Below, in pieces: positions 41,535 through 50,378 of a DNA stretch of 64,000 nt (position 1 is the first letter of the stretch; every line of letters begins with the position of its first letter). The notes under the pieces were generated by a model, which ran no database searches, had not been told where the DNA came from, and worked only from the letters and a program-made list of their open reading frames with translations. Where the stretch lies: NCBI GenBank assembly GCA_949292205.1, contig CASEYR010000002.1, positions 62,001 to 126,000 of the forward strand, in the 5' to 3' direction. The position numbers and the translations under genes were made by a program. This DNA is from an uncultured Alphaproteobacteria bacterium. Lineage in GTDB: Bacteria > Pseudomonadota > Alphaproteobacteria > CAAHEQ01 > UBA3637.

Positions 41535-42904
41535 TGAAAAACTTGTTTAGATTTATATGTTGCGGGAATGTGGATGATGGTAAGTCAACTTTAATCGGTC
41601 GATTGTTGCTGGATACCGGTAATGTAAAAAAGGATCAGCTGGCTGATGCGTTAAAGGCTTCAAAGCGGAATGGATCGGATAAAATTGAACTGGCGATGCT
41701 GTTGGATGGCTTGTTGGCTGAACGAGAGCAACAAATTACTATTGATGTGGCTCATCGCTATTTTGATTACAGTGATATCAGATTTCATATCTTGGATTGT
41801 CCGGGGCATGTTCAATATACTAAAAACATGGCTATTGCCGCCGCCGCCGCCGATTCGGGGATTGTTGTGATTGATGCCGTTAAGGGAATTCATGATCAAA
41901 CACGTCAACATATTAATATTTGTTCTTTATTTCAGTTGAAAAATATATGTGTTTGCTTGACAAAGAGCGATCTGTTGGAAGGAGCTCAAGATAAAATTGC
42001 TGCTTTGGAAAAAGAGGTTCGTGTCTTGTTAGATACTTATCACTTTAACTATAAAATTATACCTGTATCTGCCGTGACGGGATATAATGTGGAAAAAGTA
42101 TTAGAAACCTTGGTTGATTTTGCTCATGCCTCTGCCGAAGACAGAGGCGCCCAAACGAGTGTTATTATGCATATGCAGTCATCTAAGCTATATCATGGAT
42201 CCAGATATTACTATGGAAAGGTGATGGCTCATGAACCGATAACCGGAGATCATTTGGCTGTTTATCCATCCGGGTGCTATGTGACGATATCAAATACGGA
42301 AAATTTGCCTTATGGCTGTTTTCAGATTCATGAAAATATAGATATCAGTCAAGGAGACTGTATTGCTAATTGTCCGATTATCGTTTCTAATATTATCAAA
42401 CATAAAACAATTTGGTTTGATAAAATCAGTGATGATATGCTGTTAAAACACGGAACAAGAGTTGTTCGTGTGAAGCACTTTACGGATTCCGTTATTGAGT
42501 TGGATAATGACATCTTTTTTAATAATATAGAAGATATAAAGCAAAATGGATTCGGAATCTTTATTGATAATGTAACAAAAAAAACAATAGGATGCTGTGT
42601 TTTTACAGAAAATAAGAATCATCAGAAAACGGAGGTATCCGGAATAACTTATTGGATTAATACATCCGACAAAGAAAAAGAAAATGAACAACTAAATCTA
42701 CTAAGGGGGAAGTTTAGTATTACGCCGATCATTTTTGATTTATCTTTGATGGAGAAAACGGTTCAAAAAAATACGCGGGATATTTTAGCTGTTCTGTTGG
42801 CCGCAATTGAAGTTATTAACAGTCAAGGACAAAATGTTATTGTTATTGGAACTCAAGGTATTATTCCACAAGGAAATCATATAAAGGTCTTGACTGTTTT
42901 ATAG
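41534..42904 (+). CDS. cysN: Sulfate adenylyltransferase subunit 1 (GTPase)
   Basis: 456 residues. EF-Tu-like GTPase that drives CysD. G1 is CCGNVDDGKSTLIGRLLLDT, the switch region is QQITIDVAHRYF, G3 is HILDCPGHVQYTKNMAIAAA, and G4 is VCLTKSDLLEG. A run of seven GCC codons (about 41837-41853) encodes AAAAA. The beta-barrel domains follow. No fused APS kinase (CysC) domain is seen at the C-terminus, in contrast with many alphaproteobacterial CysNC proteins. Ends shortly before a strong terminator. Confidence 0.92.
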   Translation: MKNLFRFICCGNVDDGKSTLIGRLLLDTGNVKKDQLADALKASKRNGSDKIELAMLLDGLLAEREQQITIDVAHRYFDYSDIRFHILDCPGHVQYTKNMAIAAAAADSGIVVIDAVKGIHDQTRQHINICSLFQLKNICVCLTKSDLLEGAQDKIAALEKEVRVLLDTYHFNYKIIPVSAVTGYNVEKVLETLVDFAHASAEDRGAQTSVIMHMQSSKLYHGSRYYYGKVMAHEPITGDHLAVYPSGCYVTISNTENLPYGCFQIHENIDISQGDCIANCPIIVSNIIKHKTIWFDKISDDMLLKHGTRVVRVKHFTDSVIELDNDIFFNNIEDIKQNGFGIFIDNVTKKTIGCCVFTENKNHQKTEVSGITYWINTSDKEKENEQLNLLRGKFSITPIIFDLSLMEKTVQKNTRDILAVLLAAIEVINSQGQNVIVIGTQGIIPQGNHIKVLTVL

Positions 42905-42922
42905 CTTTTAAACTTGGAAATC

Positions 42923-42951
42923 AAAAAGCAACAGATATTCTGTTGCTTTTT
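42923..42951. terminator. Bidirectional terminator between cysN and the sulfotransferase gene
   Basis: AAAAAGCAACAG and CTGTTGCTTTTT form a perfect 12-bp stem with a 5-base loop, with T-runs on both strands. It separates convergent genes. Confidence 0.95.
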
Positions 42952-42970
42952 GGTTTGTTTATAATACCGA

Positions 42971-44395
42971 CTATGAATCGGTTGGAATATAGTATGCTCG
43001 AAATATCTGGTGATTCGGTATCCCGTTTATTTTAAATAACTCGGCACCCGATTCATCAATCATTTTTGCCGTGCATGCCGTGGATGAACCACATCCGACA
43101 AACCACTTGCCTTTCGGTAATTGTTGCGCCGATCCCATGTATTTTGCATAAAAATTGAGCGGAATCTCTTTGAAAGATGTAATCTTTTTGTTTTTCTCAT
43201 CTAACTTTAAGACTAAAATTCGCGCCGGTTTTTCTATGTTCTTTTTATGATAGAAATCTTGTTCGGCCGGGGATAGATTTGTTGATGCATTATCAAATAT
43301 AATTAGATCTCCCTCTTTGGTCATTTGGACATCGTGTTGGCGGAAAAAACGTTGATAATCCGCTAATCCAAACTCATCATTTTTGCCCCCTAAGTGCCAC
43401 AAAATTTCACCCGTTTTTCTGTGGATTTTGATAATCCCATATGATGATGCCATAGAGACAATTAAGTTATTATCATTCGGATCAATATGTATGGAATTAA
43501 CATGCATAAAGTCATTATGTTGTTTGTTTAATGCCGGACATTTTTCAATGCAGCCGCTTAATAACTCGGGATAATTGCGAGCATCCCAGTCCATAATGAC
43601 CCGTCCATCTTTTTGTTCTTGAATGATGCCCGAATAAACTTTTATACTCTCGCCGTTCTCTGCTTTAACCGTATAGGGATTGTATCCTAAAACAATGTAG
43701 TGATCTTTGTCTAGCATGATAAATTCGTGCTCTTCTGCCAATAAAGCCGGATGCGTGCTTGTCGGTAAAATTCGAACTCTGTCTACCGGTCTGAATCGGT
43801 CATCTAATACTAAATGCGAACCGTTAAAAAAGGATTTATTATCAGATAGTTCCTCCCGCTCATGAACACTATAACGTGTTTGTCCGTCAGGTAATGTCCA
43901 ACGTTGTAAGTGAAACATACTAAATTGTGGCTTATTATTACCGCGATAGTATACTACCTTTCCGCTTGTATCATAAATGATGGCATATGAACTGAGCCCA
44001 TGTACGGAAAACAAAATTTGTCCGGAAGGAATCTTTGAATCTTGAGATAGTGTTATTTCCGGAAAATTTTTAGGTAGCGTGTGTAGTGTGTAATTTACCG
44101 CTTGATCACGATAATGAACGGTAAGCGGTATGGTTGTATCCGAGCTGAGTTTTGTGACTGAAATTTCTTGGGCGTCCTCCCCTATTTTAATCGTGAGCGG
44201 CGTTCGCGTGTTGGCTGTTAAGGGATATAGATTTTGACCTTGTTGAATAACCGGCAGATCATCCACCAATATATCCAAATTATCGGTAGCCATTGTTTCG
44301 GTGTGAAAAGAGAGTGATCCGGTTGTATTTTGCTTAATCATACAACCGCTTATCAGTAATATTCCAAATAAACAGATAAGATTTTTTGTATTCAT
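42971..44395 (-). CDS. Arylsulfate sulfotransferase-family lipoprotein (ASST)
   Basis: 474 residues. The signal MNTKNLICLFGILLISGCM ends in lipobox ISGC. The Ig-like N-domain typical of ASST (SLSFHTETMATDNLDILVDD) is followed by a six-bladed propeller: EEHEFIMLDKDHYIVLG, then NDFMHVNSIHIDPNDNNLIV, HRKTGEILWHLGG and FRQHDVQMTKEGDLIIFDN. These match the ASST family, where a His accepts sulfate and moves it between phenols without PAPS. The enzyme acts in the periplasm; the DsbA/B-like partners of other asst loci are absent. Its position next to cysDN and the CHR genes suggests a sulfate-handling group, but this is inference. Confidence 0.85.
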   Translation of the reverse strand: MNTKNLICLFGILLISGCMIKQNTTGSLSFHTETMATDNLDILVDDLPVIQQGQNLYPLTANTRTPLTIKIGEDAQEISVTKLSSDTTIPLTVHYRDQAVNYTLHTLPKNFPEITLSQDSKIPSGQILFSVHGLSSYAIIYDTSGKVVYYRGNNKPQFSMFHLQRWTLPDGQTRYSVHEREELSDNKSFFNGSHLVLDDRFRPVDRVRILPTSTHPALLAEEHEFIMLDKDHYIVLGYNPYTVKAENGESIKVYSGIIQEQKDGRVIMDWDARNYPELLSGCIEKCPALNKQHNDFMHVNSIHIDPNDNNLIVSMASSYGIIKIHRKTGEILWHLGGKNDEFGLADYQRFFRQHDVQMTKEGDLIIFDNASTNLSPAEQDFYHKKNIEKPARILVLKLDEKNKKITSFKEIPLNFYAKYMGSAQQLPKGKWFVGCGSSTACTAKMIDESGAELFKINGIPNHQIFRAYYIPTDS

Positions 44396-44453
44396 GGTTT
44401 TGATGCCTTTTTGTGATGATGAATCTGTTGGTACTTTATTCCAAAATCAATAA

Positions 44454-44540
44454 AAAAGCAAGAGGTCGGATTTTTTATCAACCTCTGCCTGTTTTGGTTG
44501 GAGATAATGGAGATGGTGGGGGCATTTTTTTGTGACCGAG
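44454..44540. repeat. Imperfect direct repeat, copy A
   Basis: It starts AAAAGCAAGAGGT, passes through GATTTTTTATC and TTTTGGTTGGAGA, and ends TTTTTTTGTGACCGAG. Copy B at 45172 has the same order of blocks. Read on the minus strand it is CTCCAACCA, 8 bases, a hairpin (AGAGGT/ACCTCT) and T6, the look of a tRNA 3' end plus its terminator. The remaining gap to 44613 is A+T-rich. Confidence 0.55.
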
Positions 44541-44613
44541 ATATTTATTTTGATTTACAAATAGAAAAACTGAAGCTACAATAAAACGCGGATATCTTTT
44601 GGGAGGACATATA

Positions 44614-45033
44614 ATGCAAAAAATACTGTTATTTCTTACTGCTGTTATTTTTACCTTGTTGTCTGTGTCTTCATATGCACAGGTTCATCATTAATATCAA
44701 TTAAGTACTCATATACTAGATGTTAATCTGGGAAAACCGGCCAGCGGTGTTCCTGTTAAGCTTTTTAAGTATGATAATCAACAGCAATCTTGGCAAGAAC
44801 TGGATCACGGGATAACCGATAACAATGGAAGAATTGCGAATTTTTTGCCGGAAAATAAAGATAATGCCGGTATCTATAAATTAACTTTTGAAACAGATAA
44901 TTACTTTTCCATGCTGGATATACAATCAATATACCCTTTTGTAGATGTGGTGTTTAAAATTGAAGAGGATGTGCATTACCATATTCCGCTGACATTATCG
45001 GCAAACGGATATGCAACATATCGCGGAAATTAA
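44614..45033 (+). pseudogene. hiuH: Periplasmic 5-hydroxyisourate hydrolase (HIUase), nonsense mutation
   Basis: A strong GGGAGG lies 7 bases before the ATG. A signal peptide (LLFLTAVIFTLLSVSSYAQV) is followed by the transthyretin-like fold: YQLSTHILDVNLGKPASGVP, VKLFKYDN, GITDNNGRIANFLPENKDN, and the end YHIPLTLSANGYATYRGN, where YRG(S/N) is the family signature. The frame is intact except for TAA as codon 27, just after the signal cleavage region (VHH, stop, YQLSTH). HIUase opens the ring of 5-hydroxyisourate in urate breakdown. As it stands, the gene makes only a 26-residue peptide. 139 codons, normal length. Confidence 0.85.
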
Positions 45034-45171
45034 TAGATACTTTTGGGGTCTTCTTTTGTTGCAACAAGATTTATATTAGGATAAATCGTTGGCGGGGTTG
45101 GGTTAGCCGTTAGATTGATATGGCTCTTGATTGAAAAGGAGCAGGTAAAAGTAAAATATTGATTGAAGTAC

Positions 45172-45246
45172 AAAAGCAAGAGGTTAGATCTTTTTATCTA
45201 AGCTCGGCAAGCTTTGGTTGGAAAGAGGTTGTTTTTTGTGAGAGAG
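45172..45246. repeat. Imperfect direct repeat, copy B
   Basis: The same order as copy A: AAAAGCAAGAGGT, a T-run with ATCTAA, GCTTTGGTTGGAAAGAGG and TTTTTTGTGAGAGAG. The two copies flank the broken hiuH gene, 718 bases start to start. The stretch 45034-45561 (528 bases) holds this copy, the hairpin at 45291 and the left island repeat, but no gene. Confidence 0.55.
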
Positions 45247-45290
45247 CTAAACCCCCTTTTTCTGGATACAATGGGTGGGCATATATAAAA

Positions 45291-45312
45291 AAGTCGCTAG
45301 AAGTAGCGACTT
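45291..45312 (-). terminator. Minus-strand hairpin terminator
   Basis: AAGTCGCTA and TAGCGACTT form a perfect 9-bp stem with loop GAAG; read on the minus strand it is followed by six T's. On that strand it follows CTTCTCCAACCA by about 9 bases, so it looks like the terminator of a lost tRNA. No intact gene feeds into it now. Confidence 0.7.
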
Positions 45313-45344
45313 ATCTGTTGTGGTTGGAGAAGTCTGGTAATACA

Positions 45345-45406
45345 CGAATTAATTTTTTATCAAATTATGTCATTTAAAATCATGTTTACTTAGTTACTTT
45401 AATGAC
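45345..45406. repeat. Left boundary direct repeat of the accessory island
   Basis: Starts CGAATTAATTTTTTATCAAA and ends TTAGTTACTTTAATGAC. It matches 63684-63746 over about 62 bases with roughly 12 differences, in the same orientation. The region between carries recombinase debris and a restriction locus. Probably an old attachment site (attL). Confidence 0.6.
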
Positions 45407-45561
45407 ATGAGATTTCAATAATTGTTATTACGTTATATTACTGGTTATATAATTATTCTAAAATTTACAATTTAACACTTGAGTTTAAGAAAATTTTATC
45501 TTAAAAGTAATGTCTAATATAGCATGTATTGATTTTATTTAGATGGGGTTAATATATTAAA

Positions 45562-46520
45562 ATGGATAAAGTAAGACAACTTCTTACAATGGATACAGTA
45601 AGAAAATTTCTTACACTACTGATAAATATTCTTTATACTCCTATTTTTTGTTATTTTTTTATGATAAATAATGAAAAAGTTGTGTATCAGTGGATAGCGA
45701 AAATAAATACATTTTTGTCAGAAGCATATCATATTAAGTATGAGAAGTTACATGATTTTCTTATGGAGCTATCTGTAGCTTCTATAGTATGTTTTCTTGT
45801 ATTAAAAATTATTCGTTTTTGGCTTAAAAGTGATATAAGAGATTTAAAAAAACAAAACAAACAATTATCCGAAGATAAAAAAAATCTCGAAAAAGATAAA
45901 TCAAAACTGCAGAAAAAGTATGATTTGTTAGTAGAAGACTCTAATTTTCTTAGAGAAAATTTCGAAAATACATTAAAAGGATTCTTGTCTACATTTGCGA
46001 GAAATGTTTTAAATTTTGGGACTATTGAGTTTGGTGAAAAAATAATGAAAGAATTACATTTTTTACATATGACTCGTTAAAAAAAGAGTTTACGCTTCAA
46101 GTCCGTTTCTCTTCAAATATTGAGTATGACAAAAATGGTAAAATGATTTATGCTGCTTCAAAAGGAATTATAGGTAAAGCATTAAAGAATGATGAATTTT
46201 ATGATAATGATTTTCCTGAAGCATATAATGAAAAAAAAGAATTAAATCCTGAATACATATCGTATCATAGAAAAGAATATGGCTTGACGCTGACTGAAAT
46301 GAAAAATTTAACAATGAAATCGGTTTTCATGTATGCCTATGCAATTAAAAATGATGGAAATAATATAGGTGTAGTTGTTATTGAAAGCACCCAAAAGAAT
46401 AGATATACGGAGGATTTATTGCGTAGTGTTATGGAGGAACACCGAAAAACATTTAAGCACTTTATGTTGTATGCAATAAGAAATAAAGTGCGTGAGAATC
46501 TAAAGGAGGAGGGATTTTAA
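45562..46520 (+). pseudogene. Membrane-anchored coiled-coil GAF-like protein, frameshifted
   Basis: The first frame (to 46080) has two membrane helices (LLINILYTPIFCYFFMI and LSVASIVCFLVLKIIRFWL) and a coiled coil (KQNKQLSEDKKNLEKDKSKL). The second frame continues as ERITFFTYDSLKKEFTLQVR, KGIIGKAL and KNDGNNIGVVVIES, the strands of a GAF sensor domain. Adding one A to the six-A run at 46037-46042 gives one protein of 319 residues. Without it, the membrane part and GAF part are separate. The stop overlaps the start of the Panacea-type gene (TAATG), so the two are coupled. It may be a sensor-effector kept silent by a frameshift, a slippage site, or a decaying gene. Confidence 0.6.
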
Positions 46521-47014
46521 TGTCGAATTTAATTGATATTATATATTATACTTGCCAAAAGTATCCTCATAAAGATGAATTATCAAAAGCAAGACTTACT
46601 AAGATGGTTTATTTATCTGATTGGAAAAGCTGTTTAGTTAATAATTGTCAATTAACAAAAATAGATTGGTTTTTTGATAACTATGGACCTTTTGTAGATG
46701 ATGTTCACCAAGAGATAAAAAAGTATCCAAATTTAATAGAGATTGTTCATACCTCCAATTACTATGGGTATGATAAAACTTTATATGTTATTACTAAAAA
46801 TGATTATGTTCCTAATCTTACAAAAACAGAGGAATCTATTATTGATGAAGTAATAGAAAAAACTCAAACAATGCATTGGGATAGTTGTATAAATTTTATC
46901 TACTCCACCTACCCTATAGCAACTAGCCCGAGATATTCAAAATTAAATTTATTGGAGAAATCTTTAGAGTATAAAAATAATTCAAAATGGACTTATATCG
47001 AGGATTGCTTTTGA
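46520..47014 (+). CDS. SocA/Panacea-domain protein (DUF4065-type antitoxin)
   Basis: 164 residues, intact. SKARLTKMVYLSDWKSC near the N-terminus, IDWFFDNYGPFVDDVHQEI in the middle and TKTEESIIDEVIEKTQTM are the core pattern of the SocA/Panacea family (Kxxxhxyhhd ... W....yGP....h). Panacea proteins neutralise many unrelated toxins in two-gene toxin-antitoxin and abortive-infection systems; SocA of Caulobacter is an adaptor for ClpXP degradation of its toxin. The start overlaps the stop of the membrane GAF gene, so that protein is the likely partner. Here the antitoxin survives while its partner is frameshifted. Confidence 0.7.
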   Translation: MSNLIDIIYYTCQKYPHKDELSKARLTKMVYLSDWKSCLVNNCQLTKIDWFFDNYGPFVDDVHQEIKKYPNLIEIVHTSNYYGYDKTLYVITKNDYVPNLTKTEESIIDEVIEKTQTMHWDSCINFIYSTYPIATSPRYSKLNLLEKSLEYKNNSKWTYIEDCF

Positions 47015-47021
47015 TTTCAAT

Positions 47022-48258
47022 TTATACTTTCTCTATCATCAATACCATCTTTTTAAATTCTTTTAAGTGATTGATTATTAGATTTTTCCACTCTTTATGG
47101 TTAGGGGTGGTGAGGGGGTGGTTGAACGGTTTGTTGAGGGTATAGGTTAATTTCTTGTCTTTTAATGAGCAATTTGAGAGTAAAAGGTTAAGCAATATAT
47201 TTTTAGCTTTATTGTCGGAGTGTTGCATAAATAATGACAGATTGCCTAAGATTACAACGATTTTCAAAATAGCTTCTTTTAGTTCGGTATTTCTTATTCT
47301 CTTCTCTTCAAAATGCTTGTTTAATTCATTTTGTAAATGTTTAATTTCTTGATTTGATAAGATAATCTTACTAAAGATTTCTTCATCAAGCTGTTGCAAA
47401 ATCATATTTTCATTAACGGATGGATTTTTACAATGGTAACATCTTAAATATATGTATTTGCTACGTTTGGTACAATAATCCGAAAAGACTTTGTGTCCGC
47501 AACAACCACAAGTTATTAATCCTCTGAAAATATAAATATATTTAGATAAATAGTTGTTGGCTTTTACCTTCTTTGTGTTTTGAATCTAATACTTCTTGAA
47601 CACGGTCGAATAAATCTTTGCTAATAATATTTCCGTGAATATGAGGCATAAGCTTGCCTTTAATACACATCATACCATAATAAAAAGGATTTCTTAAAAT
47701 GTTAAGAATTATATTGCGATTGATGAAATTATTTTTTTGATAATTATCTGATTCTTTATGATAATTTGGTTTCTTTGAAACTAATCCCATCTTGCATGCT
47801 AATTGTAAAAGGCTAAAACCAGAATGTAGACCAGTTGCATATTCTTCAAAGATTTGTTTGATAATTGGAGCTCTTTCTGGATCTAAAATAAGCGTGGCTC
47901 TTTTTCTTTCATCTTTAGCATTTAGATAACCAATAGGAGCCAAACCTTGCCATAAACCTGCTTCACGATTGTGTTTTTGGCTACATCTAACATTTCGGTT
48001 CATTGAAGTTAGGTATAATTTGGCTGATAAAATACCAAAGTCATATCTGGTAAAATCATCATCAGAGCTAAATTTATAAAGAATAAGAGCTTCTTGGATA
48101 AAATGGACTTCAATTTTATCAGCTTTGAGCAATTCTTTTATTTTTTCACATTCGCCAAAACCACGTTGTAAGCGGTCGAGTGTATGGACAACAATGGCTG
48201 TTTTGCGTTTTTGCTGTTCAATAAAATCTATCATTTCATTATTAGTCTCCGTATTCAT
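47022..48258 (-). pseudogene. Large serine recombinase remnant
   Basis: The 5' frame (from 48258) starts inside the resolvase domain (AIVVHTLDRLQRGFGECEKI), lacking the catalytic Ser region. It continues through the recombinase domain (GLWQGLAPIGYLNAKDERKR, LILDPERAPIIKQIFEEYA, NILRNPFYYGMMCIKGK). After codon 238 the frame breaks in an A4 run near 47562; the next frame reads RGLITCGCCGHKVF ... LRCYHCKN, the four-Cys zinc ribbon, then the coiled-coil tail to 47022. So one frameshift and an N-terminal truncation inactivate it. Such enzymes insert phage-like islands; it was probably the integrase of part of this island. Confidence 0.8.
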
Positions 48259-48270
48259 TCTTGATGATAC

Positions 48271-48843
48271 TTATTTTATGCCTAATATCAATTTGATAGT
48301 TTTTGTGAGAGAAAAATCATTTTCGGCAGCAATAATAGGTCTAATCGCGTATTTTATTTTTAAACCAAGCTGAGCAATAATTACCATTGAAATAGAAATT
48401 TCTCCTGTCTTTTTTACAATTTCTACAGGAATAAAAGAATTTAAAATATTTGTAGTAATTGTTGAATATGATGATCCAATTAATCCAATGTAACTTAGTT
48501 TTATAAAAGAGCATATTCCTAATTTAACATTGTATATTTTAGCTAAATCTATAACTAGCTTTGAAAAAAATATTTGTGTAATGACAATGTCTAACCATGC
48601 TTTAGAAGATAAAACTGTTGCACCTGAAGATAATAGAGCATATTCTTTAATAACTTTATCGGCTTGCTCATCATATGATTTCGTCACTTCTTTTTCATAT
48701 TTTGCTATTACCGAACTGCATGTTGTACATTTGACTATAGCTTCTTTCTGTTTTGTAGATATTGGTTGATAGCTAATTAATAATGTTTTCAGTCCTATTA
48801 CATCATTTTTATTAACTTTTTCTTTTTCATCAGAGGTTAATCA
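48271..48843 (-). pseudogene. DUF697-like membrane-protein remnant
   Basis: The visible GTG-start frame (48687) encodes 138 residues with YALLSSGATVLSSKAWLDIV, ITQIFFSKLVIDLAKIYNVK, resembling DUF697 (YcjF-type) helical hairpins. Upstream the frame stays open without a start codon back to TGA at 48841, beyond which the same frame continues into the glycine-zipper gene. It may therefore be the C-terminal part of one longer gene interrupted by that TGA. Two membrane-compatible helices are present. Function unknown; family assignment is weak. Confidence 0.45.
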
Positions 48844-49625
48844 AGCAGCTATAGCTCCTCCTACAGCTAGAGCTTGTGCTAAAAGAATTCCCCCTATCAT
48901 GGTTCCCCCCAGCTCCTGCTAATCCTGCCGTTATAGCGGCTCCGCCTGCCAGTCCTGCAGGGGCTGCCGCAGTTATAATAGCGCCAGCCGCAAGAACTCC
49001 TAAAGCTCCGCCTGATAAAGATTTCCCAACGATCTTCCCTATTTTTTCTGCTCAAGCATTTCATGAATATCATTTTTGTATGTAAAGCTTTTTTGATACA
49101 TTCAGGTGTTAGTTTTTCAATATCTCCGGCTTGTCTAGGAGATAATTGAAATTCTTGTTTTATAATTTCTTTTTTTGATTTTGCTAATTTATTAAATTGA
49201 GGAATTAATTTTTTCTTGTTGATGTCTGTTCTCATACCGCGGCAAGTTTTAATTCCTTTTAATATTTCGCTTAATCTTAATTCAGCAAGTAATAGTAAAG
49301 AAGCATGTTCTTGAGTTGATTTTAAAGCAAGGTGGTATCTATTAGGGGTTAATTTCAATCCATTTAACAACTTTGTTTCAGCTTCAATATATTTTTTTGC
49401 CAAAGTAATATATTTAGGCAATGCTGTTGGATCTGTTGGTATTGTAGGGAAGTTATTGTCATTAATGGTAACAAGTTCTTTGTTTGCAGATAACTCGTGA
49501 GGAATATCTTCACTTGTAATAGTATATTCAGCATCAATAATATTTGTTGTATTTATTACAGGATTTTGATCATCGAAATCGGCCAAAATTTGAGTTTGTG
49601 CTAAAGTTTGTACAGTATTATTCAT
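48841..49625 (-). pseudogene. Frameshifted gene with glycine-zipper C-terminus
   Basis: The N-terminal 190 residues are readable: a leader with DAEYTITSEDIPHE, then ALPKYITLAKKYIEAETKLL, EHASLLLLAELRLSEILKGI and RGMRTDINKKKLIPQFNKLA, a charged helical protein like those seen on plasmids and phages. After SPRQAGDIEKLTPECIKKAL the frame is lost. Restoring one A at each of two A-runs (near 49080 and 49047) and removing one G from the G6 run (near 48908) gives a Gly/Ala-rich membrane stretch (GGALGVLAAGAIITAAAAPA) ending at the TGA. At least three indels, so inactive. Unknown function. Confidence 0.55.
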
Positions 49626-49910
49626 TTTATTTCCTTTCGTAAATTAAGGTTAAAGTTCTCCCTGTCCGGAAAACATGGTCTTACCGGTTATAAATTGGGA
49701 ATGTTATGTAAAAGATTTTTTAGATTGAATTTGCCTCTATAAAGCTCTAAGCAGAATTCATAAGAGATATTAAGAAGTTCATGTCATTTTTTGCGCCTTT
49801 GCTAATGTTGTTATCTTTTATGTAAGCTATTATAGAGAAAGAAATTTTTTTAATAAGATGACAACATATCCCATAGAGGGACATTCTTGGCAAAAAATGG
49901 ACAGAATTGA

Positions 49911-50162
49911 TTAATTGATGCAAGAAGAGATAAAAAACTCATAAACATCTTGGATAAAGTAACAGTGTTTTTCTACACAAAAGCATTTGGGAGTTAATTT
50001 ATTGGCTTTTCTCCATCGAGTGATGGTTTTTGTTGAACAACCTAAAATGCCAGCTAATTCATTAGTTGTCATCCAACCACGTTTTAATGTTGCATAGTTT
50101 AAATGAGAAATAATATATTGAGAGACGGTATTGTTTGGTAAATTAAAATTTTCTGGATTCAT
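49911..50162 (-). CDS. Excisionase/MerR-like winged HTH protein
   Basis: 83 residues. RGWMTTNELAGILGCSTKTITRWRKANKLTPKCF is a helix-turn-helix of the excisionase type, with WMTTNELAxxLxxSxxTIxRWxxxGxLxP spacing. CVEKHCYFIQDVYEFFISS follows. Such proteins are recombination directionality factors or small regulators of mobile elements. The ATG has no strong ribosome site on the minus strand (GGAATAAATC). The 285-base gap upstream of the previous gene (49626-49910) shows nothing but A+T-rich sequence with one CCGG...CCGG pair. Upstream of its start lies a block of minus-strand hairpins that could attenuate its transcription. Confidence 0.7.
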   Translation of the reverse strand: MNPENFNLPNNTVSQYIISHLNYATLKRGWMTTNELAGILGCSTKTITRWRKANKLTPKCFCVEKHCYFIQDVYEFFISSCIN

Positions 50163-50185
50163 GATTTATTCCTTTTTAAAACAAA

Positions 50186-50216
50186 AAAAGGACCGAAAAA
50201 TAATTGCGATCCTTTG
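50186..50216 (-). terminator. Minus-strand terminator-like hairpin upstream of the HTH gene
   Basis: Read on the minus strand, AAAGGATC ... GGTCCTTT (one mismatch) is followed by TTTT. It lies only 24 bases before the HTH start codon and could act as an attenuator. Confidence 0.4.
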
Positions 50217-50231
50217 GTGGTTAATAGTTTG

Positions 50232-50335
50232 ATTTGGGTATAAAAAAAGGCCGTGAAACACGGCCTAACTGTATAAGGAATAATCTGTATGAAATTACAC
50301 CAATAAAAGGTGTAATACCTTTATTATACCCAAAT
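50232..50335. ncRNA. Candidate three-helix structured element
   Basis: ATTTGGGTATAA (50232-50243) pairs perfectly with TTATACCCAAAT (50324-50335). Inside are two perfect hairpins: AGGCCGTG-AAA-CACGGCCT (50248-50266) and ATTACACC-AATAAAA-GGTGTAAT (50294-50316). Together these form a three-way junction on either strand. On the minus strand the first hairpin is followed by T7, i.e. an intrinsic terminator inside the fold. It may be a leader RNA of the minus-strand HTH gene, a small RNA, or a DNA cruciform used in replication or recombination. No known family is recognised. It belongs to a 708-base gene-free stretch, 50163-50870. Confidence 0.45.
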
Positions 50336-50378
50336 AAAAGGAATAATTGATTGTATTTGTAATTAAGGGGAAGATACA

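Noticed and set aside
44692-44694. Recoding of the TAA in hiuH as a sense codon
   Set aside because: TAA is the normal stop throughout the window (e.g. ileS, comM, cysN), so recoding is not credible.
46143-46520. The GAF-like part as a separate, independently started gene
   Set aside because: Its ATG is inside the conserved domain, lacks a ribosome site, and upstream codons in the same frame (FTYDSLKKEFTLQVRFSS) clearly belong to the domain.
48841-48843. TGA read as tryptophan (alternative code) joining the two left-island remnants
   Set aside because: TGA ends several intact genes here (trkH, tatD, mlaE), and the region also has indels, so it is decay.
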